A DNA stretch of 64,000 nucleotides from Pascua guehoae (lineage: Eukaryota > Basidiomycota > Tremellomycetes > Trichosporonales > Trichosporonaceae): positions 1,073,635-1,137,634 of the forward strand of contig BCJX01000001.1 of assembly GCA_001600415.1 (NCBI GenBank), written 5' to 3'. Below the pieces are notes generated by a model. That model searched no databases. It saw only the letters and a program-made list of their open reading frames with translations, and had not been told where the DNA came from. A program made the translations under genes and the position numbers. The stretch's first letter is position 1. Every line of letters starts with the position of its first letter. Shown in pieces: positions 20,245-33,385 of the stretch.

Positions 20245-23200
20245 TTAGAAGCACTGAATGTTAGCCGCAGTTCAAACCTGTGTGCGTGCTCAAACCCAGT
20301 CTAGACTCACCTTGAGCTTCTGGTCTGACCGCTTCGAGACCTTTGCGTCGACCATGCGATCGAGCTTGGCCTTGTACTGCGCCACCTCTGCGCGCGCGCC
20401 CTCGAGGCGTTGGCGGTCGGCGATGCGCTCGTATTGTGCGTCGGCGAGCTCGTTTTTCATCTCCACCACGTCGCGCTTGAGGCCATCGCGCTCGCGCTTC
20501 AGGTCGGCCAGCTCCTTGTTGACGTCGTCGACGCGGACCTTGAGCTTGCTGTTGTTCTTGCGGAGCTCGATCAGGTCCTTTGTAAACTGCTCGTTGTTGC
20601 GGTGCTCGCTGGCATACCGCGCCTCCATGTCCTGCACCTTGGCCTCGGCCTCGGCCGCCTGGCGAATGGCCTCTTCGCGTTCCGCGTACGCCTTGTCGCG
20701 CTCCATTTCAATGACCGTGAGCACGCTGTCGGGACGCACAGTGCCCGAGTGCCCATCGTGCGACTCGTAGCGCGATGACCGTGCAGACTCGATCGAGCCC
20801 TCGCCTCGTGGCAATGACACATTGGTAAGTGTTGGCGAGAGAACAGCCTCGCGGCCAGCAGGCAGAGGAGGGAGCGGCGCGGTTGGTGGTGGTCCAATGG
20901 GCGGCAGCTTTGTCCTCGATGCCCGGTCCATCTGCTTCGAGTCGCGCTGGCGCTGCTGTAACTCGGCCGCAACCTTGTGGAGCTCGGCATTGTCCGACGT
21001 AAGGGTCGAGCAGCGCTTCTCGAGGTCGGCGAGTCTTGACATGTCCGAGCTGCGCTGCACCTCGTGCTCGTCGCGGATGCGCGACAGCTCAAAGCGGACC
21101 TGGTCGGCCTTCATCTTGAGCTGGCGCTTTTCGTCCTCGGCGGCAGTGAGTGCCTTCTCCATCTCCTCCATGGCAGAAACAACAATCTCGTGCTCCTCCA
21201 TGGGGATCATGGTCGACACATCGGGCCGCTCAGACAACTCCCTCTCAGCCTTGGCCTTGGCCGCGTTGGCCGCATCCAGCTCCTCGCGCACAGCCTTCAG
21301 CGACGCTGCGCTCGTAGCGAGCTCGGCCCGGAGTGTCTCCAGGACGCTGGCGTGGCGGGCCTCGAGGTCGGCAACGTCCTTCTGGTGGGTCGCCGTCAGG
21401 TTGTCGCGCTCAGTCTGGTGACGCCGTCCGGTCGCCGCAAGCTCCTCCCACGCTGCGTCGAGCGCCGACTTGAGACCAGACGACTCGTCGAGCTCTCCAC
21501 GGTGCCGTGTGTCGAGGTCCTCGAGTGCAGAAGAATGAGAAGCCTTGAGCTCCTCCATCTCGAGCGCGTGCTTCTTGTTTGCGGCCTCGAGCTGCTGCTG
21601 CACAACGGCAATGGCGGCAACGTGCTCCTCCTCGAGTGAGCTCATGGAACGGCTGTGCTGGGCATAGATCTTGTCCAGCTCGTCGGCGTGCTCCTTTCGC
21701 AAGTGGTCGAGCACTTCGGGGTCGAGGGGTGATGTAGCTGCCCGAGATGCTCCTCCTTGCTCAAGTGTCCTCTTCAGGTACTTGATCTCAACCTCGCGCT
21801 GCTTGAGCTGAGCCTCGCGGTCCTGCACAGCCTTCTGGAGAAGGCTAATGTCAATCTCGAGGCTCTGCACCGAACGCATAGGCTTTGAGTCAAAGGGCAT
21901 GCTCTGGCGCTTGGGGGAGCGCTCAAACGGAATAAGGCCGTTGCCAGGTGCACTCCACGAGTACCGAGGCGAGCCCGAGCCATAGCTGAGGTTGGACAGG
22001 CCCTGCGAGAGGGAGAGGGGGCGGAGAAGGCGGGGTTCAAGCGAAGACGACGAGGCACGTGAAGAGTTGCGGAAGTCGGCGACGCGGAACTGGCCGTACG
22101 GAGAGCGCGCCATGGACGAATCGTCCTGGATCTGTGGGGAGACGGTGCGGCTGGCAAGTTTGGGCGTTTCCAGTGTCGTTTCCGACTCGCTCGAGTCGTT
22201 GCCGGTGCTCTCGCGCTTGTTGTGGCCCAATTCACTGTCCTCGTCTTCGAGCTCCTCGTCCCGCTCCGATGGGGCGTCCAACGCGGGGGTGGCCGGGGTG
22301 ACGGGAGTGTTGTGGAGTTGCTCATAACGCTGCTCCACCTCGCGGACGCGCGCCCACAGGGTTTCGTTTTCCTTGCGAAGAAGGTCAACTTCAGATTCAG
22401 TGTCCTCGGCAATCGTGCGGAGCGCTGGTGGTGTGTCGGGGGGAGTAGAGGGTGCTCCGTGGGAAGCGTCGACACCGGCATCGCGGGTGGCAACAACGAC
22501 GGGCGCAGCCTCGGCCGCCTCGAGAAGCTTGTTCTCGAGGTCCGAGATGCGGCGCTCACGCGTCTCGAGCTCGGCGAGGAGCAGGTTGATGTTTGGCTGG
22601 TTGCTGTTCATGACTGCCAGCTTCTTCTCAAAGTCGCGGATTAATACGTCGCGGTCGTCGGCCTCCTGCTCCTGCTGCTCCACAATCGACTCGAGCTCGG
22701 TCACCCGAGAATCGGCGGTGGCAACACGGGCCTCGAGCTGAGAAATATACGTGTTGCTCTTGACAGACGCAGTCTTGAGCTGCTGAATCTCCTGTGTGAG
22801 GTTGGCAATGACCTCGGTGTGGCGATCGTCGTTGTCGGTGAATGTGCGGAACTTGACTTCGAGGTCGCGAATGTATGCTTCACTAGAGTCGCTACGGGCA
22901 GTGAGTTTTGCAATGCGACCTTGCAGCTCTTGGACGTAGGATTCGTGCTCCCCGAGGCGGTCCTGCGTCTTGGACAAGTCGCTGGCCTGCTCCTCGTACG
23001 CCTGCAACTGGACTGCAGCCTCGGCCCGTAGCTCTGCCAGTTGGCCGTTGAGCGAGGTAACGACCTTTTCGTACCTGATTCGCGTTAGCCACAGGAGCAG
23101 AGGGGAGTGTGTGTGGGTAAGGCAAGGGGTGACAGAAGGCGAGGCATCAAAGGGAAGGGGTGAAAGGCGGGGCCGAATTCAGGGTTCAGGCGGGTTGTCA

Positions 23201-25617
23201 AGCAACTTACTCCAAGACGACGGGCTCGATTGTCTCGTTGAACTGTCGCAACTTGTCATCCTCGAGCGTCTCGGGATCACTCAGGGCCACAATCTCGCGG
23301 CATTTCTGGAAGTACTGGTCCTGCAGCTGGGTATCGTTAGACTTTGGTGCCTGCAAAAACACTCCAACACCCCAAATAAAAATCCCCAAATGGGCCAAAA
23401 ACCCGCAGAGCAAAGGCGGCCCGCGGGGGCAATTTGCGGGTGCCTCCCGGTGTTCGATTGTAAACACCTACAAACACGGCAAACACCACCAGAGCTTAAT
23501 GGTGTTGGGTTTCACAATGGTTTTGCTGGATCACACAAAAAACTCACGCGGCTAAAGTCGTCCTCGAGGTCTGCCAACTTGTCCGAAAGGTCAATGACCT
23601 GGCGTTGAAGCACATTGTCGTCGACGGGAGAGTCGACCGATTTGGCTGGAGTGCGGGGGCCCTCCCTTTCAAGAGCGACAATCTTGCTGCGGAGCTTGGT
23701 GACAGTATTGCGCAGGTGGTCAATGTCGTCCCAGCCAACCTCGGACTGGTTTTTGGAGATTGTGTTTTTGATTCTCCGGGCGCGTGACGCATAGTTGATC
23801 GTGTTGATTGTCTCGCTAATGTTGAACTCGAGCGGCGAGATGCAAGCAATCATCGTTGTCAATGCGTTGCCACCAATCGAGTCTGTAGGGCGTCAGTTGG
23901 TTATCTTCTTCCACCGGAATGCACAACCTACCCTGCAGCAAGCGCGTGAGCTTTGAGTCGCGGTACGGAATGTGTCCACGGTTCTTGGCGGGCTCCGCAA
24001 GGGCCGAGATGACGTTGCCAAGAGCAAGGAGACCACTGTTGATGGAGATTCCCTCCTTCATGCGTTCGCCCTGCGCGGCTGTCCGCTTCAGACGCTCCGA
24101 ACCAGCCAAGTCGACCATGTTGAACTTGCTCGTGATGACGACCTGGTCGTCGTGGCCATACGACATGTGCATACTGCTCGGGCGGTTACCGTTGAGCTTG
24201 GAGAAGCTCGATGGCGGGACGCGCGAAAAGACCGGGGTCGAAGAGCGCGATCCCATGTAGGACATGGGACGTTTGGAGGGTGTCGAGCGCACGTCATCTG
24301 ACGCATCCGAGCGGCGGGTCTGAACCATGGTGAGAGAGAAGATTGCGTGCGAGCGCGACGACGTGAGGTTCATGTTGGTCTCTCCTGTGCGACGACGGGC
24401 CGAGCCCTCGCGGAGGAGATGCATGACCTCGTGCACATTGGAGACCTTGACCTCCTTGACACCGGACCACACGATGCGGCCGTCCTGGCCCTCCCGGATG
24501 GAAACATTCGTGCCAGTATGGGAGAGCAGGTCGATTAAGTCCTCGTTGTACAGCTCGAGGAACGAGACACGGCATTCCCACGACGCGCCAGCACCCGACG
24601 CTTGACGAATCTCCTCTGCGCGACGAAACACGCTGTCGACGGTGCGGGGGATGAGACCCACTCGCGAGTGGTCGCTAATGTCCATATAGTCGCTGTCCTC
24701 GCCCGTCGTGCCCATCGAATACGACTTGCCCGAGCTGGTTTGTCCATATCTGTAAAATGTCAGCAATTGAGGCCACAATCAAGAAACAGGATCCGAGACA
24801 CGGCTGTTGGCCGACCCGATCGGGCAGCCATAGGTTGCCAGACAGCCGGATCAGAATGGTTACGCAGATTGCATCCAGCCGATTGTGATCTCAGGGTAAA
24901 CGTGGGGTGTGGTTTGTACGCACGCCAAAAACGTCACATTGAAGCCGCGGAGGAACTCGTCGATGCGGTCCCGCGCAGTCACGCTGTAGAGATCCCCTTG
25001 TGTGGCCTGTTCTCCAAGGACGCGGTCAAAGGTAAACGTAGGATGACGCTTCGACGCCGACGCCATGGTGGTCGTGCCCGCGAGGGTGGCGGGGTCGACG
25101 CTGACGCGAACCTCGGATGAGCTCGTGGGGTGAACCAGCACTGCGCGGTGCCGCGGGGCAATGGTGGGATCATGTGGCTCGGAAGGGCGGAGACGCAGCA
25201 CTGTGATGTTAGTCGTCGAGGTGACCGTGTTGCTGGGCACAATGAAGAATGTGATGGGCGATGGATACGCGCATCATGGTCGTGAGGTCACTTGGACGTC
25301 GACAACGTTGCGATCTCCGTCACATGCCCCGGGAGAGGTAGGTTGAGCAAAGGCCGCCAGCAGACTGTAAAACGCGCGAGACACGTACCAACGCGAACCT
25401 GGCCCTTCTCCGGGTCGTCGGCGGATCCATTGGCCTCGAAGAGGGGGGCGGGGGTGGATATCGGAGTGGGCTGTGGTGTGTACGAGCGATACCTGCCCGC
25501 GGCAGATCCGGGACGGTGACCAGATGCGGATTGGGGACGCGGAATGTGAGACGCGGGTGATTGCGGGGTTGGCGAGGCGACCAGCGATGCCCGGCGGCGT
25601 GGGGAGGGAATCGACAT
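20245..25617 (-). CDS. Kinesin-4-type motor protein with long coiled-coil tail
   Basis: Seven exons on the minus strand (25389-25617, 24924-25200, 23932-24749, 23548-23882, 23211-23350, 20311-23074, 20245-20253) join in phase to 1,523 residues. The motor domain shows VVLRLRPSEP, the P-loop GQTSSGKS (171-178), NLTSSRSHAIFS (switch I), DLAGSE (switch II), and NSGLLALGNVISAL with YRDSKLTRLLQDSIGGN. The NTINYASRARRIKN end of the motor is closest to the KIF4/KIF21 (kinesin-4) class. A roughly 60-residue Ser/Pro-rich insert follows switch I. The remaining thousand residues are mainly coiled coil, consistent with a dimeric, plus-end-directed motor for spindle midzone or cortical microtubules. The last exon codes only Cys-Phe-stop after a 57-nt intron; if it is unspliced the protein ends at 20290 with VSLDWV. 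Confidence 0.9.
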
Positions 25618-28600
25618 GGCGAGTGGTGGAGGGGATGCAAGATGAAAGGAAGGGCAAGGTCAAGGGAGGGAGGGAGGGAAGGCGCGGCGAAGGTGCAAAG
25701 TTGGTCCGGCGCCGGGGGGCGAGACAAGGCGGAGGGCGAGTGATGGGCAAGGACGGCGACGACGCGGTGTCGGCGGCAGTCGCGCCTATGCTCGGGTGTC
25801 GAGGGGGGGGGGGGACCGTGTGCGACTCCGGTCGGGGCACGGGGCGGCGCCGTGTGTCGAGGGTCCCAGTGGCACTTTCAACCTTTGATGCCCCGTCGAG
25901 TGGTGGTGATTCCAGTAGTTGGGGGTGTGGACAAGGGTGGTGGGTGTTGAACAAACAATGACCAACAGACAGTAGTCGCCCACAAAGTTGGCCTGCAAAT
26001 GGACGAGACGGAAAGAGTAGCAACGAGTAGTGGAGAGTGATGCAAAGACTAGAGGCTTGTGCCCGTGGTGTCGCGTGTCCCAACCGCCCTGATTACGGAC
26101 TGGAACCCGCCGAAGTCGGGGCAGCGATCACTGTAGCTCCCAAGAATGCGGAGGTACGTACGCCGGCTTGCGGGCTGGCGTGGTGTGGCTGCTGGTGGCT
26201 GGCGACAGAGAGGGCGCGCTCTTGTTGTGGAGGATGACACAGGACCAAACGACGCGTCCAAGATGGCAAGCCAGGTCCTGTCGAGATGGTCCAACGTGCT
26301 CTCAAAGCACGGACAAATGAGTGGGCCAAGACGGCAAGCACGGGGGCCTGGTGGGGGGTGATGCGCCAACGAGCAAGCGAGCGAGCGCGCGTGGTTCGGC
26401 GGCCGAAGGCGGCAAAGGAGGCGTAAGCAAAGGGGGGCCCGAGGGTGGCCAACGACGCCTAAGGAGGGGAGGCGGAGGGATGGGGTTGGGGGTTGGGGGT
26501 TGGGGGAGGTGGGTTGCAAGGGAGAGGGAGGTTGTGTTGGAACAAGGGTTGGGGGTTACAAAGGAAGGGGCAAAGGAGGGTGGTACGGTTGGTTGGATTC
26601 GTTTCCTCGTACTGTAGCGATGATGCTAGTGGGTGGTAGTGGGGTAGTGGGGGTACAATAGTACTCTGTCGTAGTGGGTGGAATGGGTGGCAGAGAGGGG
26701 GATCGTGTGTATCGGACCAATGGCACTGGCAAGTCGTCGCCCGGCGTGCGGCGTGCGTGTGTGTGTGTGCACAGCTGTGATTGTGGGTGGTACAAGTGTG
26801 GTAGAGGGCGTGCGTGCGTAAAGACTTTTGGCGTGTGTGTGGTGCAGTGTGGGTGTCTGATGCAGGCACCGACACGGTGAGCAAGGAGGGGCACGTCGAG
26901 GTCGACGAGAGGGAAGGTGGACAAGCCAAAGCGTCCAAGGAAGCAAGGTCAGGGCGGCTTTGGGCGGGCAAGGGAGGGGAGGGGGCAACGAGAGGCAAGG
27001 GAAAGGTGCGACGGGGGAGCAGCGATCCGTGCGCAAAGCGAGTACTTTGGCGCGCGTGGGGCTTTGGGGCCCAAGCGTTTTTTTATTTTTTCTTGTTTCT
27101 TTTTGGTGCAGGCATGCAGAGGCTAAGGGGCATTGACGGGACGCGACAACAGGGTTCACGGGTCGAGACGAATCAATCGCATCCATCCATCCAACAGTGC
27201 AACACGAGCAACACTGGACGCTGCAGGCAATCCGCAAGAGGCAACTGTGCCAACTAAGCACATGCTACACTCCACACGCGACCGGCAACGGGCCACCGAG
27301 CGGGAAACCACGGTACCACGGTACGACGGCATGACGAGTTTTTGGCCACGACGAGCAAGTTGCAGACAGGCATCCCCGACGTGTCAGAAGTGTGTGCAGT
27401 GGTGCAGAGTTGAGGTTGTTACTTGTTATTTTGTTTGCATGCCATGTGCCTGTTTGGTCCAAACTCTACACGGGTAAGCATGCACAAGAGCTACGTACAA
27501 GACGAGTTTTTGCGTGCGCCTTCCCCTCCCCCGGCCAACCTTGTCTGCCAGGTGCGTGCAACCTTATCTCATTGCACCTTCTCCCCTCATGCCTTGCTTG
27601 CCTTGCGTTTTTTTTTTTTCCTTCCTCGCGCCTGTCGCGTGTCGCATGTCGCCATTTGGTCATTTTCAACCATCGCGACCCGTGCGTCAGGTTGCGTTGC
27701 GTCTGGTGGCGCTGTGGGCCGATCGTGCCGTCCTGCAGCTTGCGCGCTCGCTGCACTTGGGCCGCGACCAACCCGTGTTTCGCCCTACGCCGCCGTCGTG
27801 CCGGCATCATTATTCGTCTGGTCCATTGTGCCTCCGTCGGCCCCGTGCCCTGGCATCGCCGGCCTCTGGTCGCGTCAGCCTGGAGGCGGACAGCGAACTG
27901 GATACGGGGGCTTCGGGTGGCGCAGATGGCGCAGATGGCGCAGATGCAGACGCAGACGCAGAGGGCGCAGACGACGGCGTCGTGGCGCGGTGGCGTGGTG
28001 GCAGGCAACGTCACGCACCCGTCTGCCAAACGCATATCTCTGGCAACGGCATGGCGTTGAGACAGCCGGGGTCTGGCGGTTAGGCTGCTCCAAGTTGCCG
28101 CTGTGCGCTGCGGTGTCACGCGGCACTATGTCGGCCACTTTGGTGTGCTCGGGCTCTTTGCTGGGAGTGGAATGGTCCGCTGGAACGGTGCCGCCACCGC
28201 ACGCCGCCGCCAGAGACTAGTCTCGATCCCCGTCATGCCACCCATGCCATGCCCTATTCAACAGCCTCCTGGCTTGTTCGGAGCACCTGCCTCGGCTGCC
28301 AGCATACCCCAGGGTTCTCGTCAGCCAGGAACGTATCGGGCCGCGGGACGTTTTTTCTGCCGGCCACTGCCAGACGTGACAAACGCCTCGGGGAGCTCGC
28401 CTCACGCTGCCACGCGAAAAGGGTGCATCCAGAGCTCCAGGATCCAGCGGTTTTCTTTCTCGTCTTGTTCCCTAGCACCGGGCCAGGCACCCGCGCATTC
28501 TTTCACCTCGGACGGAATGGTTCTGCATGGCAGTTGCAGGCATACCCACTCTGCACCCAGCCCGCTGCTAGATCGATACATGGTTTGGATTGTTGCTGCT

Positions 28601-29230
28601 TTGACTCTGCTAGCGCGCTTCTTTCTGCCTGAATAAGCTCGAGTCTTTTGTCCCGAAGCAGACAGCACAGTTTGAGCATACCCTGCACGACGTTTCACCA
28701 TCCGAATAGACTGCCCTTGGCCCCTGCACATGGCACACTGTGGCCCTGGACATCACATGTTGAAGTCACATCCTGTGTGCTGGATCCAGCAGCGTCCGAC
28801 GTCTACATAATTGTTGACCATGGCATGCCCCAAGGCATCTGGAACAGGAAAAATGAGGAGGACATGTCGCGTACCCCGTCCTACTCGAGTTGCTAGGCCG
28901 TGCCGGCCGTGGCTAGTGCGCCACATGCCGATGTATCGCCCCCTGCTGCTTGCGGCACTGAGCCTACTCTCGTCGTCGATTCGACACCCCAAGGCGAAGC
29001 CGCAGCAACAACTCCTGCAGCTCGGCGCTCCCCGGCACGTGTTTCCCCGCAACCCCATCGTGCCCGTCCTCGTCTCGCCCCCGCTCGCCATCGAGGAGTA
29101 GCTGCAAATCCTCCGCACTGGCGCTCGCCGGCACATCTCCGCCACCACCCCTGTCCCTGTCATGCCGTGTGTCGTCGGTCGGGGCCTTCGGTGTACGCAG
29201 GGACAGGCGTTCCAGTGCGTGAAGCTGATG
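25618..29230. other. Long intergenic region, G-rich, no gene recognised
   Basis: A 3.6-kb stretch. The first 1.5 kb is strongly purine-rich on the plus strand (GGGAGG, GGGGTTGGG, GGCAAAGG). From 27.4 to 28.2 kb all three plus frames are open for long distances, a sign of base composition rather than coding. At 27920-27975 there are GGCGCAGAT/GCAGAC repeats. No domain signature was seen. Confidence 0.5.
26481..26511. repeat. G-rich (TTGGGGG)n-like stretch
   Basis: Four consecutive G4-5 runs separated by TT, within a longer G-rich tract. The arrangement can form a G-quadruplex on the plus strand. It lies in the presumed upstream region of the kinesin gene, about 0.9 kb from its start. Confidence 0.7.
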
Positions 29231-32200
29231 TCAGATCGAGAGTCTAGTACTCAAGTTTAAAATCCCAGAACTCGAGTGGACGCGTCGGCCCACTCTTATG
29301 TCCTCGGGGAATGACGCAGTCTGGATACCAGCATGGCCTACGTCCGCCCGCTTCGGCGCGGCCTCCTCGCCCGAAGTACGCAAGTCTGGCCACAGACTCC
29401 GATGGGTGTAGCTACCATTGGGCGAGCCAGAACCACAAGCAAGCTGTAACCACCCCTGAAGGCACCGAACATTCAAACAACTCACAAACACCGCCATCTT
29501 ATCGGCCCAGTCCTGCCTAATGGTCGACACGTGCTTGGCACCAGATTCTGGAGTGACAAACCCACTGTCGACGTCGGCGAGCACCTTGGCCAAGTCGAGT
29601 ACGAGTCCAAGGAGCGTCATGAGGATTTTAAACGTGACTTGCTGTCCGGGTTGGGGGCTGAGGAGGCAGGCACGGAGGATGCGGTTAAGAATGATCTGGT
29701 GGTAGAGGACGAGTGAGTGTGCCGACTGTAGCTGGGACAGTGCACCGAGAGAGCCAAGGGGTGTCGTATCGTCACCCTCTCCTTCGCCCTCGCCGTCGTC
29801 GTCCTTGTCTCCATCATTGAGGGGTTGGTTCATGGGCTCAGCTTCGGCCTCGCCGACCTCGCCGTCGAGGTCCTCATACTCGTCGTCCCCGTCCAGAATC
29901 GGCGTCACCGGCCGGCTGTCGACGGCCACGGCGTGTGCGCCATGGGCTCGGCGCCGGAGTTTGTCCAGCCGTCGCCGCATGACGTCCCAGTTGCGTCCGA
30001 TCGCTGTGTCGAGCACGTACCGGCTAAGGTTGGTTACAAACCACGTCATCGAAAAGCGCAAGTACAGGACGCTGTGCTCCGCCTCTGAGCCGGCAGGGAA
30101 TACGCCGGCACGCGTCGGCGGTGCGCGGCGACGAGCCTTTATGCTGGCCGGCGGTCCGTCGGGGACCGAATGCACAACTTGAAAGTATAGTGTGCGCGTA
30201 ACGGCCTGCACGCGCGAGAGGCGGAGCAGGAGATTGTGGATTAGCTGGTACTTGTCCATGATGCTCTGTGGGAGGAGACTCTCCAGCGCCGTCGGTGGTG
30301 TGTACGCGAGGTAGAGGAAGTCGAGGGCCCTGGATGTTAGTCTATGTGGACGGCATGGAGGCGCTTCAGCTTGCGAGCTCATCGCCAGAGTCTGCGGTGC
30401 TGCCGAATTCACGCCAAATGCAGCGTTCACTTACTCGATGGCTGGGCGTCAGCTTAGCTAGCACACGAATAACAGCTGAACACACCTTGAGGGTTTAACC
30501 ACCTAGCTCTCCTTCCCTCACGCTCGTCTTCCGGTAAAGCCTTGACTGCAAAGCTCACTCGATCCTCGATACCTTCGGAAACAGCACCGCCCAGTGCGCG
30601 CTGTCCCACCTCATCATCGAGGAGCGTCGTGCGGAGCGCATACGCGAGTTCCGCGCCACCTGGCGGCCACCGTTTCCTGTCACTGAGGCCGATCCCGAGT
30701 CCGACTCCCCACTCGGTCTCTCGCTTTGCGTGTCCCCGACGGTCTTCCCCGTGACCACGGGCGTGGCGCGCATCCGAGCCGAGACCCAGACGCGCCCTCG
30801 TCCGCTCCCTCTGTCCCATCCCTGCGGTGATGGCACCCTCGTCGCCGTCGCCAAAGAGCGCCTTGCCAACACGCTCCGCAAACCCAGCGTCGCCGCCGAG
30901 CCAGAAAGCGCGGAGTATGTCGAGGTGGTCGAGAAGGTGCAGGTCATCGAGATAGAGTGTGATGAGCGCGCGTGAAATCAGGGTTGCGTGCGCCAGGAGC
31001 GGAGCCAGCAGATGATGCGAAATGTACAGCTCGAGCGTTGGTGCATCCGCGGGGAGGAGGGGGTGCGCGGGGTCGGTATGCCGTGCCACAAAGGCATCCA
31101 GCTCGTCCAATGGAGTCGGCGTCCATAGTGGCGTCGTGCCCGCTACGTGAGAGCCCGGCGGGGCGTCAAACGCAGCCCAGAGCTCGGGATCGGGCATGCC
31201 AGGATGGCTCGTTGGCTTGGACTTGGTCGGAGTGTCCGGTTTGTCGCCGTGTTCGGGCAGACCTTTACGCGGGGATGAAGGAAGGGACGAAGCCGGCGTC
31301 GACGCTGGCGGTGTAGCGAAGCGCCGCCTTTCCTTGCCCGGTCCCAAACGGAAGCTGCCCATTGACGACGACGAGAGTGTGCGTGTGAGCGTATGGGAGC
31401 CTCGCCAGCGGTCAATCTCGCGCTCGACACGACGGGTGTGTATGCGGATATCAAACGGGGTTCTGCATGTCAGTGAATTCGAGATGTCTTGGGTTGCTTT
31501 TCGCGTTCGGAGACGTACTCGTCAGAACCCCAGCCCCAGCTAACGTGCACTGGCCAGTCTGTCGCCCACAAGGGATGCAGGCCACCACTTGCATCGCGAA
31601 GCGCGCGGAGACTGCGCCCCGCCTCGAACAGCGTCCGCCGGACATCGCGCGGCACGAATGCGGGCATTCGCCTACTAGAGAACGAATACTCCCACCGCGC
31701 GTTGCCTCCAAGTGCTGCAGAGTGCACGCGCTTGCGAGTAATGCCGAGGTCCGCCCAAGGCTGTGATGTAGGGTCATTATCCTCGTCTGCTCGTCCCGAG
31801 CCAGAGAGTCCAAGCCATTCCTGGAGGAGTTCAAGAAACGGCGTGCTCGCGCGAGATAGAAGAAACGCCAAGGCAAGGCAGACGTAGCCGCGCTGTTGGT
31901 CGGCGGTCGAGGTCGAGAGTCGTGCAAGGAGATGAGCGTGGAGGTGGGTGAGAACAGACGCGGGGCGAGCGGGAAGGCCGACGGGACGGGTTTGGTCTAT
32001 TGGCTGGGTGTTAGGTGGTGCTGGAGACAATGGTCAAGATAAAGGCGATCCGACGCGCAGGACCTCCAAGCGAGCCAGGAAAGGGAGTTGTCGGGGATAG
32101 TCAGATGCGCGGGGGGGGGGGGGGGGGAACGTGGAGTAGGCTGCTGTTGCAGAGAGAAAGAGTGCGCAGCACGAACAAAGACATTCAGCACTTACCCAAC

Positions 32201-33385
32201 ACATCACCTCACACAGAGCCGTGACAAGCTCACGGAGCTCGCGAAACCCGACAGTACGTCTAATCCACGGCGCCGATTCACGCTTGACAGCGACGCCAAC
32301 ACTATCGGACAGCCGTCCCTTGACGTACGTCAGGAGAGTCGAGAGGGCGTACAGAAGCGCGTGATGGGTGGGAGTTAGCGGCCTGCGTGTGAGTGGGTGC
32401 GGCAACGGAGGGGAAGTGTGGTTGGGCATTGGTGGTAAATGCAATGATAGAGATCATTGCATTCACCGTAGAGTGGGACGCCCACGAGTCGCAGCAGCAA
32501 GCAGGCAGACAACACTCACGTCGCACTATGCTCCTCGACCACAATCTCGAGCCGCCGCACCGCGCTCCCAATGGTGAGGAACTCGTCCATGACGCTAGAG
32601 TCAGTGCTCGCCCGTCCGCTCGCCCGCCCGTTCGCGCTACCCAAACGCACCCTGTCGCCGTCGCGCGCTCGACACCGCGCGGCCGCGTCCCCGTGCCGGC
32701 AATGACAAACCGCCCCAGGCGGCCGCTCCAGCGCACGCGCGCCATGGCGGTGCCGAGCGTCGCGCGCATCATGAGCGCGAGGAGGGCGCGGGCGTCTTCG
32801 GCCGCGGGCGGCGAGGTGCGGACGTGCGCGAGGTGGACGGGCGGCTCGTGGGTCTTGAGGAGCGCTTCGAAGGCCGGGGCGTGTTCGGAGAGAAAGGGCG
32901 AGGGTGTCGTGGCCCAGGTCCGTATGGGCTGGGTATCAGCGCTGCACCTCACCTGAGCTGAAGGAGGGGAGCTGGAGAGTCCTCTGGACGATGAAGGCAG
33001 TGGTGGTTGGGGCTCGTTTGAGTCGTCCCAACCAGCTCAACCACGTTCTACAACTCACCTGCGATCTGCTCGGGCCAGCGACGTCCTCGGCCGCCCGCGT
33101 CCACTCGGACTCGGCCGCTTCTTCCGCCGCGTCGCCGTGATCCTCGTGAGGCTCCGCTGGAGGCGTCTGCGGCCGTGGTGGTCCCGTCTCGTGCTTGGGA
33201 GGAATCAAGTCGGGCTCATCCACCGCCCCGATGGGCACACCGGGCCCGAGGCCCAGCAGCCGCTCGACGCCGGGCGCATCCTCGTCGAGGCGGGGGAGGG
33301 TGAAGCGCGGCACGACGCTCGAGAGCGGCGGGAGCGTAAATGTGCCCGTGGGAGAGGGCCCGAGGGCGAATAGTGGGGCCGCCAT
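29231..33385 (-). CDS. Gamma-tubulin complex component of GCP4/5/6 type
   Basis: Exons on the minus strand are 33059-33385, 32651-32928, 32520-32594, 32196-32382, 31519-32003, 30486-31462, a 7-nt micro-exon 30435-30441, 29486-30329, and a last exon with uncertain start ending near 29231. Through residue 1,060 every junction keeps phase. The GRIP-type N-terminal half contains LALAFLLSRASTPFLELLQEW and MPAFVPRDVRRTLFEAGRSL. The TPFDIRIHTRRVEREIDRW segment leads to LISRALITLYLDDLHLLDHL and RAFWLGGDAGFAERV. The C-terminal helices include DKYQLIHNLLLRLSRV and RFSMTWFVTNLSRYVLD. This order is that of gamma-tubulin complex proteins, and divergence from GCP2 and GCP3 suggests the GCP5/GCP6 class (Mod21/Alp16-like). 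Such subunits stabilise the large gamma-tubulin ring. The final exon does not resemble family C-termini and may be misplaced. ATG 33385 is the first in frame. Confidence 0.8.
32111..32127. repeat. Poly-G run (17 bases) within an intron
   Basis: A G homopolymer inside the intron between exons 4 and 5 of the GCP4/5/6-type gene (poly-C on the coding strand). Length is likely to vary between reads. Confidence 0.85.

Noticed and set aside
27392..28220. Several overlapping plus-strand frames of 190-265 codons
   Set aside because: All three frames are open at once and none resembles a family; base composition is the simpler explanation.
32929..33058. A small extra exon (about 31 nt) inside the first intron of the GCP4/5/6-type gene
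   Set aside because: It would require a following intron of only 24 nt and breaks phase; one 130-nt intron fits better.
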